Part shown: positions 1 to 7,325 of the stretch, piece after piece
Layout: each line of letters opens with the position of its first letter
How positions within the stretch are numbered: position 1 is the first letter of the stretch
Assembly (NCBI RefSeq): GCF_009760405.1
Contig: NZ_WRPP01000007.1
Span: 124,001 to 188,000 of the forward strand
Length of the DNA stretch: 64,000 nt
Origin: Nocardia terrae
GTDB lineage: Bacteria > Actinomycetota > Actinomycetes > Mycobacteriales > Mycobacteriaceae
Reading direction: 5' to 3'
Made by a program: the position numbers and the translations under genes
Notes under the pieces: generated by a model
What the model was told of the DNA's origin: nothing
Database searches by the model: none
The model's input: the letters and a program-made list of their open reading frames with translations, nothing else

Positions 1-57
1 CTGGTCTGGCTGTACCTCGAGATCCTGCGCCTGCTGAGCTACTTCCAGGACCGGTAG
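1..57 (+). CDS. C-terminal end of a Bax inhibitor-1/YccA-like membrane protein (partial)
   Basis: Only the last 18 codons and the TAG stop are inside the window. The residues LVWLYLEILRLLSYF match, from memory, the very conserved C-terminal helix of actinobacterial Bax inhibitor-1/YccA family membrane proteins, which end with a similar WLYLEILRLL segment followed by a short polar tail. The gene runs in from the left edge, so its start, length and neighbours cannot be seen. It is followed directly by a strong hairpin terminator. The call rests on this short tail alone. Confidence 0.6.
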   Translation: MVWLYLEILRLLSYFQDR

Positions 58-70
58 TAATTCGTACAGA

Positions 71-109
71 GTGGGCGGGCACCGGATTCCGGTGCCCGCC
101 CACTTTTTT
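71..109 (+). terminator. Rho-independent terminator
   Basis: Perfect 15-bp stem: the arm at 71-85 (GTGGGCGGGCACCGG) pairs with 89-103 around a 3-base loop and is followed by six T residues at 104-109. It lies between the end of the rightward Bax-inhibitor-like gene and the end of the leftward DUF1330 gene. The T-run shows it serves the rightward gene. Confidence 0.9.
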
Positions 110-127
110 GTAGCCAAGCCTGAGAGC

Positions 128-466
128 TCATCGTTCGATAGCGACTCCCTTCAAAACGTCGGTTGCCACATGGTCCTCGCCACAGTGCGGGGCGAGAATT
201 CCGATGCCCGCGGCATTGTCGGTCCGCAGGTGCACGATCTCCTGGTAGGCGGGGGAGTGGTACCAGTCCGAAGCCGCCTCGTAGTCCGGGAATTCGATGA
301 CGATGATGTTCGCGTCCTTCGGCCCCTCGAACACGTGCTGCGCGCCGCCGTGGACGATGAACTTGCCGCCGAAGGGCGCGAGGGTGCCGTCGATGCGCTC
401 GAGGTACTCGACGATCTCGGCATTGACATCCACGTTCCACAGGATGGCGGTGGCGTAGGCAGGCAT
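128..466 (-). CDS. DUF1330 family protein
   Basis: A 112-residue soluble protein with the DUF1330 ferredoxin-like fold pattern: an N-terminal strand (AYATAILWNVDV), a central GGKFIVHGG segment, and the family motif VIEFPDYEAASDWYHSPAYQ around residues 57-76. The family is thought to form dimeric alpha/beta barrels, and the biochemical role is unknown for most members. It is convergent with the Bax-inhibitor-like gene and lies downstream of sdhB on the same strand. The 66-bp gap to sdhB leaves it open whether it is cotranscribed. Confidence 0.8.
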   Translation of the reverse strand: MPAYATAILWNVDVNAEIVEYLERIDGTLAPFGGKFIVHGGAQHVFEGPKDANIIVIEFPDYEAASDWYHSPAYQEIVHLRTDNAAGIGILAPHCGEDHVATDVLKGVAIER

Positions 467-532
467 TTCGGGCTCCAGACCTTGTTTTTCCTTGGTGCCC
501 TCGATATTTCCCGGTCTCGGGAACGAAAGCGA

Positions 533-1327
533 TTACCTGTCGGGTAAAGCGGTGCCCGGAATATGCCTGGCCTCCAGGTGTTCCCGGCGCAGCAGCTTGC
601 TGCCCAGCCAGACCAGCGGATCGTACTTGCGCGAAATCACCTGCTCCTTCAGTGGAATCAGGGCATTGTCGGTGATCTTGATATATTCGGGGCAGACCTC
701 GGTGCAGCATTTGGTGATATTGCAGTAGCCCAGGCCCAGCTCGTCCTGCGCCAGTGCGCGCCGGTCCAGCACGTCGGCGGGATGCATCTGCAATTCCGCC
801 ACCCGCATGAGGAAACGCGGACCCGCGAAGGCGGTCATGTTCTCCTCATGGTCTCGAATGGCGTGACAGGTGTTCTGGCACAGGAAGCATTCGATGCATT
901 TGCGGAATTCCTGGCTGCGCTGCACGTCCTCCTGCATCATCCGGTACTCGCCGGGTCGCGTGCCCGCCGCGGGTTGGAAAGGCGGCACCTCGCGGGCCTT
1001 GATGTAGTTGAACGACACATCGGTGACCAGGTCGCGGATGACCGGGAAGGCCCGCAGCGGGGTGATGGTGATGGCGTCGCCGACCACGGCCTGCGCGGCC
1101 TGGCTCATGCACATGAGCTTCGGAAAGCCGTTGATCTCGGCCGAGCACGAGCCGCACTTGCCGGCCTTGCAGTTCCAGCGCACCGACAGGTCGGGACACT
1201 GGGTGGCCTGCAGACGGTGCACGACATCGAGTACGACCTCGCCCTCGCTCACCTCGACCCGATAGTCCTCGAGCGCGCCGCGGCCGCCGTCCCCGCGCCA
1301 GACCCGCACGGTCACTGTCTTTTTCAT
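533..1327 (-). CDS. sdhB: Succinate dehydrogenase/fumarate reductase iron-sulfur subunit
   Basis: 264 residues. The ATG at 1327 overlaps the sdhA stop by 4 bp (ATGA), so translation is coupled; an open frame upstream of it only mirrors sdhA. Cysteines 53, 58, 61 and 73 (CKAGKCGSC...LMC) fit the [2Fe-2S] plant-type domain. CIECFLCQNTC and KCCTEVCPEYI in the C-terminal half carry ligands for the [4Fe-4S] and third clusters. It passes electrons between the SdhA flavin and the membrane quinone site. Sequence style and partners match the mycobacterial Sdh1 type (Rv0247c). Direction in vivo (succinate oxidation or fumarate reduction) cannot be read from the sequence. Confidence 0.93.
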   Translation of the reverse strand: MKKTVTVRVWRGDGGRGALEDYRVEVSEGEVVLDVVHRLQATQCPDLSVRWNCKAGKCGSCSAEINGFPKLMCMSQAAQAVVGDAITITPLRAFPVIRDLVTDVSFNYIKAREVPPFQPAAGTRPGEYRMMQEDVQRSQEFRKCIECFLCQNTCHAIRDHEENMTAFAGPRFLMRVAELQMHPADVLDRRALAQDELGLGYCNITKCCTEVCPEYIKITDNALIPLKEQVISRKYDPLVWLGSKLLRREHLEARHIPGTALPDR

Positions 1328-3219
1328 CGGGCCACTCCCAGCTGGGCCAGTTCGGATTCGGTGAAGTACTTGCGCAGCTCGTCCGGCTCGAACAGGGCCA
1401 CCAGGTCCGCGCGCATGGGCGGCATGACGCGTCGCGACAGGTGTACCCGGCCGTCGTGATCGCGGCAGGTCAGCACCACGCCACGCCAGGACGGATCCAT
1501 GGCGGGGAAGTCGCCGCGCGTGTGTCCGCCGCGAGATTCGTTGCGCTCCAGCGCCGATCGCGCCACGCATTCGGCGATGAGGGCCATATTGCGCAGGTCG
1601 AAGGTGAGGTGCCAGCCGGTGTGGTACAGCCGATCGCCCTCCACCCGAACGTGTTCCGCGCGCTCGCGCAGCAGCTCGAGCTCGCCGAGCGCCTTGGCCA
1701 GCTCGTCGCCGTCGCGGACGATGCCGACCAGCTCGGTCATCACCCGCTGCAGCGCCTGATGCACCTCGTACGGGTTCTCGCCGTCCTCGCGGTCATAGGG
1801 TGCGAGAGCCTCGGCCAGCGCGTCCGCGACCGCGGTCTCGTGCACGGCCGGCCTGGAATCGCCCAGCAGCGCAAGATATTCGGCCGCTCCGGCCCCGGCG
1901 CGCGCCCCGAAGATGAACAGGTCCGACAGCGAGTTGCCGCCGAGGCGGTTGGAGCCGTGCATGCCGCTGGCGCACTCGCCCGCGGCGAACAGGCCGGGCA
2001 GGGTGGTGGCCGTGGTGTCGGCGTCGACGCGCATGCCGCCCATGACGTAGTGCGCGGTCGGACCGACCTCCATCGGCTCCCGCGTGATGTCCACCCCGGC
2101 CAGTTCGGCGAACTGGTGGTGCATGGCGGGCAGTCGCCGGCGGATCTCCTCCGGTGACATGCGGGTCGAGACGTCGAGGAACACGCCACCGTGCGGTGAA
2201 CCCCGTCCGGCCTTCACCTCGGAGTTGATGGCGCGGGCCACCTCGTCGCGGGGCAGCAGTTCCGGTGGCCGCCTGTTGTTCTCGGGATCGGCGTACCAGC
2301 GATCGGCCTCGGCCTCGGTCTCGGCGTAGATGGACCGGAACACCTCGGGCACGTAGTCGAACATGAAGCGGCGGCTCTCGCTGTTGCGCAGCACGCCGCC
2401 ATCGCCGCGCACGCCCTCGGTGACCAGCACGCCGCGCACCGACGGCGGCCACACCATGCCGGTGGGGTGGAACTGGATGAACTCCATGTTCACCAGCTCC
2501 GCACCCGCGCGCAGGGCCAGGGCGTGGCCGTCGGCGGTGTAATCCCAGGAGTTGGAGGTGACGGTGTACATCTTGCCCAGACCGCCGGTCGCGAGAATGA
2601 CGGTCGGGGCGGCGAGCACCACGAATTCGCCGGTCTGCCTGACGTATCCGAACGCGCCGGACACCCGGCCGTCGTCGGTGAGCAGGCGGGTGATGGTGGT
2701 CTCGTCGAAGACCTTCAGCCTGGCCTCGGGGTCGCCGAACTCCTCGGCGTCGGCACGCTGGAGGGCGACCAGGCGCTGCTGCAGGGTGCGGATCACCTCG
2801 AGTCCGGTGCGGTCGCCGACATGCGCCAGGCGCGGGTACTCGTGCCCGCCGAAGTTGCGCTGGGAGATCAGGCCCTCCGCGGTGCGGTCAAACAGCGCGC
2901 CCCAGTGCTCGAGCTCCCAGATGCGGGTGGGGGCCTCCTTGGCGTGCAGCTCGGCCATGCGCCAGTCGTTGAGGAACTTGCCGCCGCGCATGGTGTCTCG
3001 GAAGTGCACCTGCCAGTTGTCCTTCGGGTTGCCATTGCCCATGGCCGCGGCCGCGCCGCCCTCGGCCATGACCGTATGCGCCTTGCCGAGCAGGGTTTTG
3101 GTGATGACGGCGGTGCGCAGGCCGCGACTGCGGGCCTCGATGGCCGCACGCAGTCCCGCGCCGCCCGCGCCGATCACGACCACGTCGTACTCGTACCGGT
3201 CAAAAGAATCTGATGTCAC
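1324..3219 (-). CDS. sdhA: Succinate dehydrogenase/fumarate reductase flavoprotein subunit
   Basis: 631 residues from a GTG start at 3219. The start lies inside the end of the membrane-anchor gene (20-bp overlap). The N-terminal FAD-binding fold shows VVVIGAGGAGLRAAIEA. Histidine 48 in GKAHTVMAEGG is placed like the covalent FAD histidine of the family. The substrate region has HPTGMVWPP and later the conserved GLFAAGECASGMHGSNRLGG segment, which is the FAD/substrate cap signature. It catalyses succinate-fumarate interconversion at the cytoplasmic face of the membrane. Homologous in type to Rv0248c. The product or substrate fumarate is also what the first gene of this operon makes from aspartate. 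Confidence 0.94.
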   Translation of the reverse strand: MTSDSFDRYEYDVVVIGAGGAGLRAAIEARSRGLRTAVITKTLLGKAHTVMAEGGAAAAMGNGNPKDNWQVHFRDTMRGGKFLNDWRMAELHAKEAPTRIWELEHWGALFDRTAEGLISQRNFGGHEYPRLAHVGDRTGLEVIRTLQQRLVALQRADAEEFGDPEARLKVFDETTITRLLTDDGRVSGAFGYVRQTGEFVVLAAPTVILATGGLGKMYTVTSNSWDYTADGHALALRAGAELVNMEFIQFHPTGMVWPPSVRGVLVTEGVRGDGGVLRNSESRRFMFDYVPEVFRSIYAETEAEADRWYADPENNRRPPELLPRDEVARAINSEVKAGRGSPHGGVFLDVSTRMSPEEIRRRLPAMHHQFAELAGVDITREPMEVGPTAHYVMGGMRVDADTTATTLPGLFAAGECASGMHGSNRLGGNSLSDLFIFGARAGAGAAEYLALLGDSRPAVHETAVADALAEALAPYDREDGENPYEVHQALQRVMTELVGIVRDGDELAKALGELELLRERAEHVRVEGDRLYHTGWHLTFDLRNMALIAECVARSALERNESRGGHTRGDFPAMDPSWRGVVLTCRDHDGRVHLSRRVMPPMRADLVALFEPDELRKYFTESELAQLGVAR

Positions 3220-3985
3220 TGATGACTCCCATCGAGAGCAGGCGGACGTAGACGTCCGTGAACGCCACCCAGATCAGCGAGATCCACGCCATGCGCTGGT
3301 GGTGCGGGTTGATCAGGCTCACCCAGGTCCACAGCCGGTACCGGATCGGATGGTTCGAGAAGTGCTTGAGCCGGCCGCCGATGGCATGCCGGCAGGCGTG
3401 ACAGGACAGGGTGTACATCCACAGCAGCGCCGCATTGACGATCAGCACGACCGTACCCAGTCCCATGTGGCCCCAACGGCCGTCGTAGTCGCGGAAGGCG
3501 ATCACGGCGTCATAGGTCAGCACCACGTTCAAAAGCGCTGCCAGCCAGAAGAAATAGCGGTGCATGTTCTGGATGAACACGAGCGGGAAGCGCGACTCAC
3601 CGGTGTACTTCTTGTGCGGTTCGCTCACCGCGCACGCGGTCGGCGACTGCCAGAAGGCCCGGTAGTAGGCCTTGCGGTAGTAGTAGCAGGTGAACCGGAA
3701 TCCCATGGGAATCCAGATGATCAGGATCGAGGGGGTGATCCAGGCCGGCCAGCTCACCCAGCCCCAGCCGTGCATGCCGACATCGGTCAGGTTGGGGGAG
3801 TAGAACGGCGAGAGGTACGGGCCGGACGCGTAATGGTCGTTGGCCAGGATGACGTACGCCGCGTAGACGATGAACGCCGTCAGGATGGACGCCGTCACGA
3901 TCGGCTGCGCCAGCCAATTGTCCAGTCGCAGTGTGCGTTGCGGGATCTGCGCGCGTGTGCGTTCACGCTCGGGGGTGGTGGTCAC
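3200..3985 (-). CDS. Succinate dehydrogenase membrane anchor subunit (Sdh1/Rv0249c type)
   Basis: 261 residues. The GTG start at 3985 overlaps the aspartase stop by 4 bp (GTGA). About five hydrophobic segments are visible, beginning with a stretch after residue 25 (IVTASILTAFIVYAAYVIL). Further on come IQNMHRYFFWLAALLNVVL, VVLIVNAALLWMYTLSCHAC and a final helix near SLIWVAFTDVYVRLLSMG. Histidines and the CHACRHAIGG motif lie near membrane edges. This single large anchor replaces separate SdhC and SdhD and matches my recollection of Rv0249c in size and position next to Rv0248c-Rv0247c. It holds the quinone site; whether it binds haem is not clear from sequence. Confidence 0.85.
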   Translation of the reverse strand: MTTTPERERTRAQIPQRTLRLDNWLAQPIVTASILTAFIVYAAYVILANDHYASGPYLSPFYSPNLTDVGMHGWGWVSWPAWITPSILIIWIPMGFRFTCYYYRKAYYRAFWQSPTACAVSEPHKKYTGESRFPLVFIQNMHRYFFWLAALLNVVLTYDAVIAFRDYDGRWGHMGLGTVVLIVNAALLWMYTLSCHACRHAIGGRLKHFSNHPIRYRLWTWVSLINPHHQRMAWISLIWVAFTDVYVRLLSMGVISDIRFF

Positions 3986-5847
3986 AGCGTGCGGGCCCGG
4001 GGTGCGGTCATCTTCTCGGGGCTCAGCAGCTCGTCCAGGGCGGCCTTGGTCAGCACACCGCGCTCGAGCACCAGGTCGTAGACGCTGCCGCCGGTTTTCA
4101 AGGCTTCCTTGGCAATCGCGGCCGCCACCTCGTAGCCGAGCGCGGGCACCAGCGCGGTCACCAGGCCGATGCTGTTGTTGACCAGCTCCTGGCAGCGCTC
4201 GCGATTGGCGGTGATGCCGGTGATGCACCGGTTGGTCAGCGTCACGGCGGCATTGCGCAGCATGAGGGTGCCCATGAGCAGGTCGTAGGCCATGATCGGC
4301 TCGGCCATGTTCAGCTCGAGCTGGCTGGCCTCGGCGGCCATGGTGACGGTCATGTCGTAGCCGATGAGCTGGAAGCAGACCTGGCTGACGACCTCCGGGA
4401 TGACCGGGTTGACCTTGCCGGGCATGATCGACGAACCCGGTTGCATGGCGGGCAGATTGATCTCCGCCAGGCCCGCGCGCGGACCCATGGACAGCAGCCG
4501 CAGATCGTTGCAGATCTTCGACAGCTGCACCGCGGCGCGCTTCATGGTCGCCGAGACAGCCACGAAGTCGCCCGAATCCTGGGTCGCCTCGACGAGATTG
4601 TCGGCCGAGCGGATCGGCAGGCCGGTGACGTCGGCCAGCTTGGCCGCGCACAGTTCGGCGTAACCGGGCGGTGAGGTGATGCCGGTCCCGATGGCGGTCG
4701 CGCCCATGTTCGTCACCAGCAGGTCCTCGGAGATGCGCCGCAGATGCGCGATGGCCTCACCCACCATGACGCCGTACGCCCCGAACTCCTGGCCCAGGGT
4801 CATGGGGACCGCGTCCTGCAGCTGGGTGCGGCCCATCTTGAGGACGTCGCTGAACTCGGCGGCCTTGGCCTGCAACGCCTTCTGCAGTTCGGCCATCGCC
4901 TCGGCGGCGTCGTTCAGCGACAGGTACACGCCCAGCTTGACCGCGGTCGGGTACACGTCATTGGTCGACTGCGAGCAGTTCACATCGTCGTTGGGGTGCA
5001 GGAACTGATACTGGCCCTTGCCGTGTCCCATGAGCTCGAGGCCGCGGTTGGCGATGACCTCGTTGGCGTTCATATTGGTCGAGGTGCCCGCGCCGCCTTG
5101 CACCATGTCGACGACGAAGTCGCCGTGCAGCTTTCCGGTCAGGATCTCGTCGCAGGCCAGGGTGATGGCCTCGGCCTTCTCGACATCCAGCGCGCCGAGC
5201 TCGTAATTGGCCAGTGCGGCAGCCTTTTTCACATAAGCCAGCGCATTCACCAGGTGCCCGAACTTGCGCAGCTTGATGCCCGAGATCTGGAAGTTCTCGA
5301 TGGCGCGCAGGGTCTGCACGCCGTAGTACGCCTCGGCGGGGATCTCCCGCTCGCCGAGCGAATCATGTTCGCGCCGAATGCCGCCCACCGCGTGCTGCGC
5401 GAGCGCCGCCTCCGCCAGTCGACTCGACACCGACTGCAGGCGAGCGGCCACCAACTGGGCGACGCGGGCCACGATGCGGTGGTAGCGCTCGGGCTCGTGG
5501 GCCGACAGCTCCTCGATGGCCTCGCGGGTGACGATGAGGATTACCGCGCCGCCCGCGGTGCGCGCGGTGGCCATGTGGGTGCCGCCGTCGAGCAGCGTCA
5601 TCTCCGAAATCATCCCGCCCGCACGGACTGTGCCGAGCTCGGTCTCGTGCCCGGTGAGTCCGGTGACCATCTCGATCCGCCCGCGCAGCACGATGCCGAA
5701 CCAGTCGCGCGGCGTGGACTCGTGGAAAACCACTGCTCCCGCAGGGTATTCGCGGTATTGAGCGACCGCCGTGAGGGCCTGTAGATCCGCGACGTCGATC
5801 CCGGTGGCGATCGATGTGGTCTCGATCATGTCGGACATGGTGTCCAC
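3982..5847 (-). CDS. aspA: Aspartate ammonia-lyase with N-terminal cyclic-nucleotide-binding fold
   Basis: 621 residues from the GTG at 5847, chosen because AGGAG (5857-5853) lies 5 nt upstream. Residues about 15-135 are a CRP-like beta-roll: YPAGAVVFHESTPRDWFGIVLRG, then a cassette-like GGMISEMTLLDGG. Residues 160-621 are a full-length aspartase: HDSLGEREIPAEAYYGVQT, the NDVNCSQSTNDVYPTA region and the catalytic loop signature GSSIMPGKVNP. The enzyme deaminates aspartate to fumarate plus ammonia. Ordinary aspartases are near 470 residues and lack the N-terminal domain. In the phosphate-binding cassette the usual arginine appears to be histidine 91, so the ligand may not be classical cAMP. 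It is the first gene of an overlapping operon with the Sdh subunits. Confidence 0.92.
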   Translation of the reverse strand: MDTMSDMIETTSIATGIDVADLQALTAVAQYREYPAGAVVFHESTPRDWFGIVLRGRIEMVTGLTGHETELGTVRAGGMISEMTLLDGGTHMATARTAGGAVILIVTREAIEELSAHEPERYHRIVARVAQLVAARLQSVSSRLAEAALAQHAVGGIRREHDSLGEREIPAEAYYGVQTLRAIENFQISGIKLRKFGHLVNALAYVKKAAALANYELGALDVEKAEAITLACDEILTGKLHGDFVVDMVQGGAGTSTNMNANEVIANRGLELMGHGKGQYQFLHPNDDVNCSQSTNDVYPTAVKLGVYLSLNDAAEAMAELQKALQAKAAEFSDVLKMGRTQLQDAVPMTLGQEFGAYGVMVGEAIAHLRRISEDLLVTNMGATAIGTGITSPPGYAELCAAKLADVTGLPIRSADNLVEATQDSGDFVAVSATMKRAAVQLSKICNDLRLLSMGPRAGLAEINLPAMQPGSSIMPGKVNPVIPEVVSQVCFQLIGYDMTVTMAAEASQLELNMAEPIMAYDLLMGTLMLRNAAVTLTNRCITGITANRERCQELVNNSIGLVTALVPALGYEVAAAIAKEALKTGGSVYDLVLERGVLTKAALDELLSPEKMTAPRARTL

Positions 5848-5920
5848 GTTGACTCCTGATTCGATGGGGCTAATCTCTTTCAACGGGAGCAAACCGTCAG
5901 CAAAATTATTGATCAAATCG

Positions 5921-5980
5921 ATCTGTCATTTCGAGTCGAAGCCTATAGTCAGGGCGTTTGTCCCGCGACTCATGACAGAT
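5921..5980. promoter_or_regulatory. Inverted repeat in the aspA/dcu divergent promoter region
   Basis: ATCTGTCAT at 5921-5929 is the exact reverse complement of ATGACAGAT at 5972-5980. Just inside, GAGTCG (5933-5938) mirrors CGACTC (5966-5971), offset by about 1.5 bp. The two arms face each other across the short region separating the aspA operon from the dcu gene. I infer a pair of operator half-regions for a shared regulator. No match to the CRP consensus TGTGA-N6-TCACA is seen. Confidence 0.5.
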
Positions 5981-6008
5981 AGAGATAAAGTTTGAGGCGG
6001 TTCATTCG

Positions 6009-7325
6009 ATGATTCAGATGCTTCTCGAGTTAGCGGTGGTACTCGCCGCGATCCTGATCGGATCGCGCGTGGGCGGCATCGGGCTCGGCGTATGGGGTGC
6101 GGTCGGCGTGGTCGCCCTCGCCACCGTGTTCCGGGTCGCACCCACGTCCCCGCCGGTGGACGTGCTGCTCATCATCCTGGCGGTGGTCGTCGCGGCGGCC
6201 ACCATGGAGGCGGCCGGCGGTGTCGACTACATGGTCCGCATCGCCGAACGCATGATTCGCAAGAATCCCAAGCGCATCACGTTCGTCGCGCCGGTGGTGG
6301 TGTTCCTGTTCACGATCGGCGCGGGCACGGGCCACCTGCTCTATCCGCTGCTGCCCGTCATCCACGAGGTGGCGCGCGAGGGCGGGATCCGGCCGGAGCG
6401 CCCGATCTCCATGGCCGCCATCGCGAGTCAGTCGGCCATTGTGTCCAGCCCGGTCTCGGCCGCCATGGCCGCCGCGGTCGTGGTCCTCGGTCCGGACGGG
6501 TGGAGCATGGTCAAGATCCTGGCCGTCACGGTTCCGTCGGTGCTGATCGGCCTGGTCGCGGGGTCGCTGTCGGTGTGGCGCCGCGGCAAGGACCTCGCCG
6601 ACGATCCCGAGTACCAGCGTCGGCTCGCGGCCGGAGAGATCCAGCCCGTCAATGCGAATCCGGCCGATCGGCCCGTACTTCCGCGCGGTGCAAAGCTTTC
6701 CGCGCTGATCTTCCTCATCGGCGTGATCGCCGTGGTCATCTCGGGCGCGTTCCCGGATCTGCGGCCCCCGGGCGCGGACGGCAAGGCCCTGAGCATGCCC
6801 GAGACCATCGAGGTTCTGATGCTTTCGACCGCAGCGGTCATCATGCTGGTGTGCAAGGTCTCGGCTCCCAAGATTCCCGGGACCCCGGTCGCCAAGGCGG
6901 GCCTGGTCGCGCTGGTCGGCGTCTTCGGATTGGCCTGGCTCGGCGACAGTTTCATCAAATCCAACCAGGACCTCATCGTCGGTAGCCTCGGCGACCTGGC
7001 CAAACAGCACACCTGGCTGTTCGCGGTCGTCCTCGCTCTGGTCTCGGCCCTGGTGCTGAGCCAGGCGTCGGCGACCAAGATCATGCTTCCGCTCGGCCTG
7101 GCCCTGGGCATCTCGGCCCCGCACCTGGTCGCCATGCTTCCGGCGCTGTGCGCGCTGTTCATCCTGCCCGTCTACCCGACCAGCATCGCCGCGGTGAACT
7201 TCGACCACTCCGGCACAACGAGATTCGGGAAGCTGGTGCTGAACCACAGCTTCATGCTGCCGGGCATCGTCACCACCGCCGTGGCCGTCGCAGTCGGGTA
7301 TCCGCTTGCGGCCCTTGTCAGTTGA
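6009..7325 (+). CDS. Anaerobic-type C4-dicarboxylate transporter (DcuA/DcuB family)
   Basis: 438 residues, about 11-12 hydrophobic segments, ATG at 6009. The N-terminus (IGSRVGGIGLGVWGAVGVVAL, then AAGGVDYMVRIAERMIRKNPKRIT) follows E. coli DcuA closely as I remember it, including FTIGAGTG and the SQSAIVSSPVSAAM segment. These carriers exchange aspartate, fumarate, malate and succinate. In enterobacteria they feed fumarate respiration. Divergent from the aspartase-Sdh operon across 161 bp, so the carrier, the fumarate-forming enzyme and the fumarate/succinate enzyme sit together. Ends 8 bp inside the convergent ptsI end. DcuA versus DcuB cannot be decided. Confidence 0.9.
   Translation: MIQMLLELAVVLAAILIGSRVGGIGLGVWGAVGVVALATVFRVAPTSPPVDVLLIILAVVVAAATMEAAGGVDYMVRIAERMIRKNPKRITFVAPVVVFLFTIGAGTGHLLYPLLPVIHEVAREGGIRPERPISMAAIASQSAIVSSPVSAAMAAAVVVLGPDGWSMVKILAVTVPSVLIGLVAGSLSVWRRGKDLADDPEYQRRLAAGEIQPVNANPADRPVLPRGAKLSALIFLIGVIAVVISGAFPDLRPPGADGKALSMPETIEVLMLSTAAVIMLVCKVSAPKIPGTPVAKAGLVALVGVFGLAWLGDSFIKSNQDLIVGSLGDLAKQHTWLFAVVLALVSALVLSQASATKIMLPLGLALGISAPHLVAMLPALCALFILPVYPTSIAAVNFDHSGTTRFGKLVLNHSFMLPGIVTTAVAVAVGYPLAALVS

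Noticed and set aside
5839..5916. Longer aspartase starting at the TTG at 5916
   Set aside because: The TTG lies in the divergent promoter region and has no ribosome site, while GTG 5847 has AGGAG 5 nt upstream.
5908..5925. FNR-like box (TTGAT) upstream of aspA
   Set aside because: Only one half-site; the second half reads TCGAT rather than ATCAA, and actinomycetes normally lack FNR.
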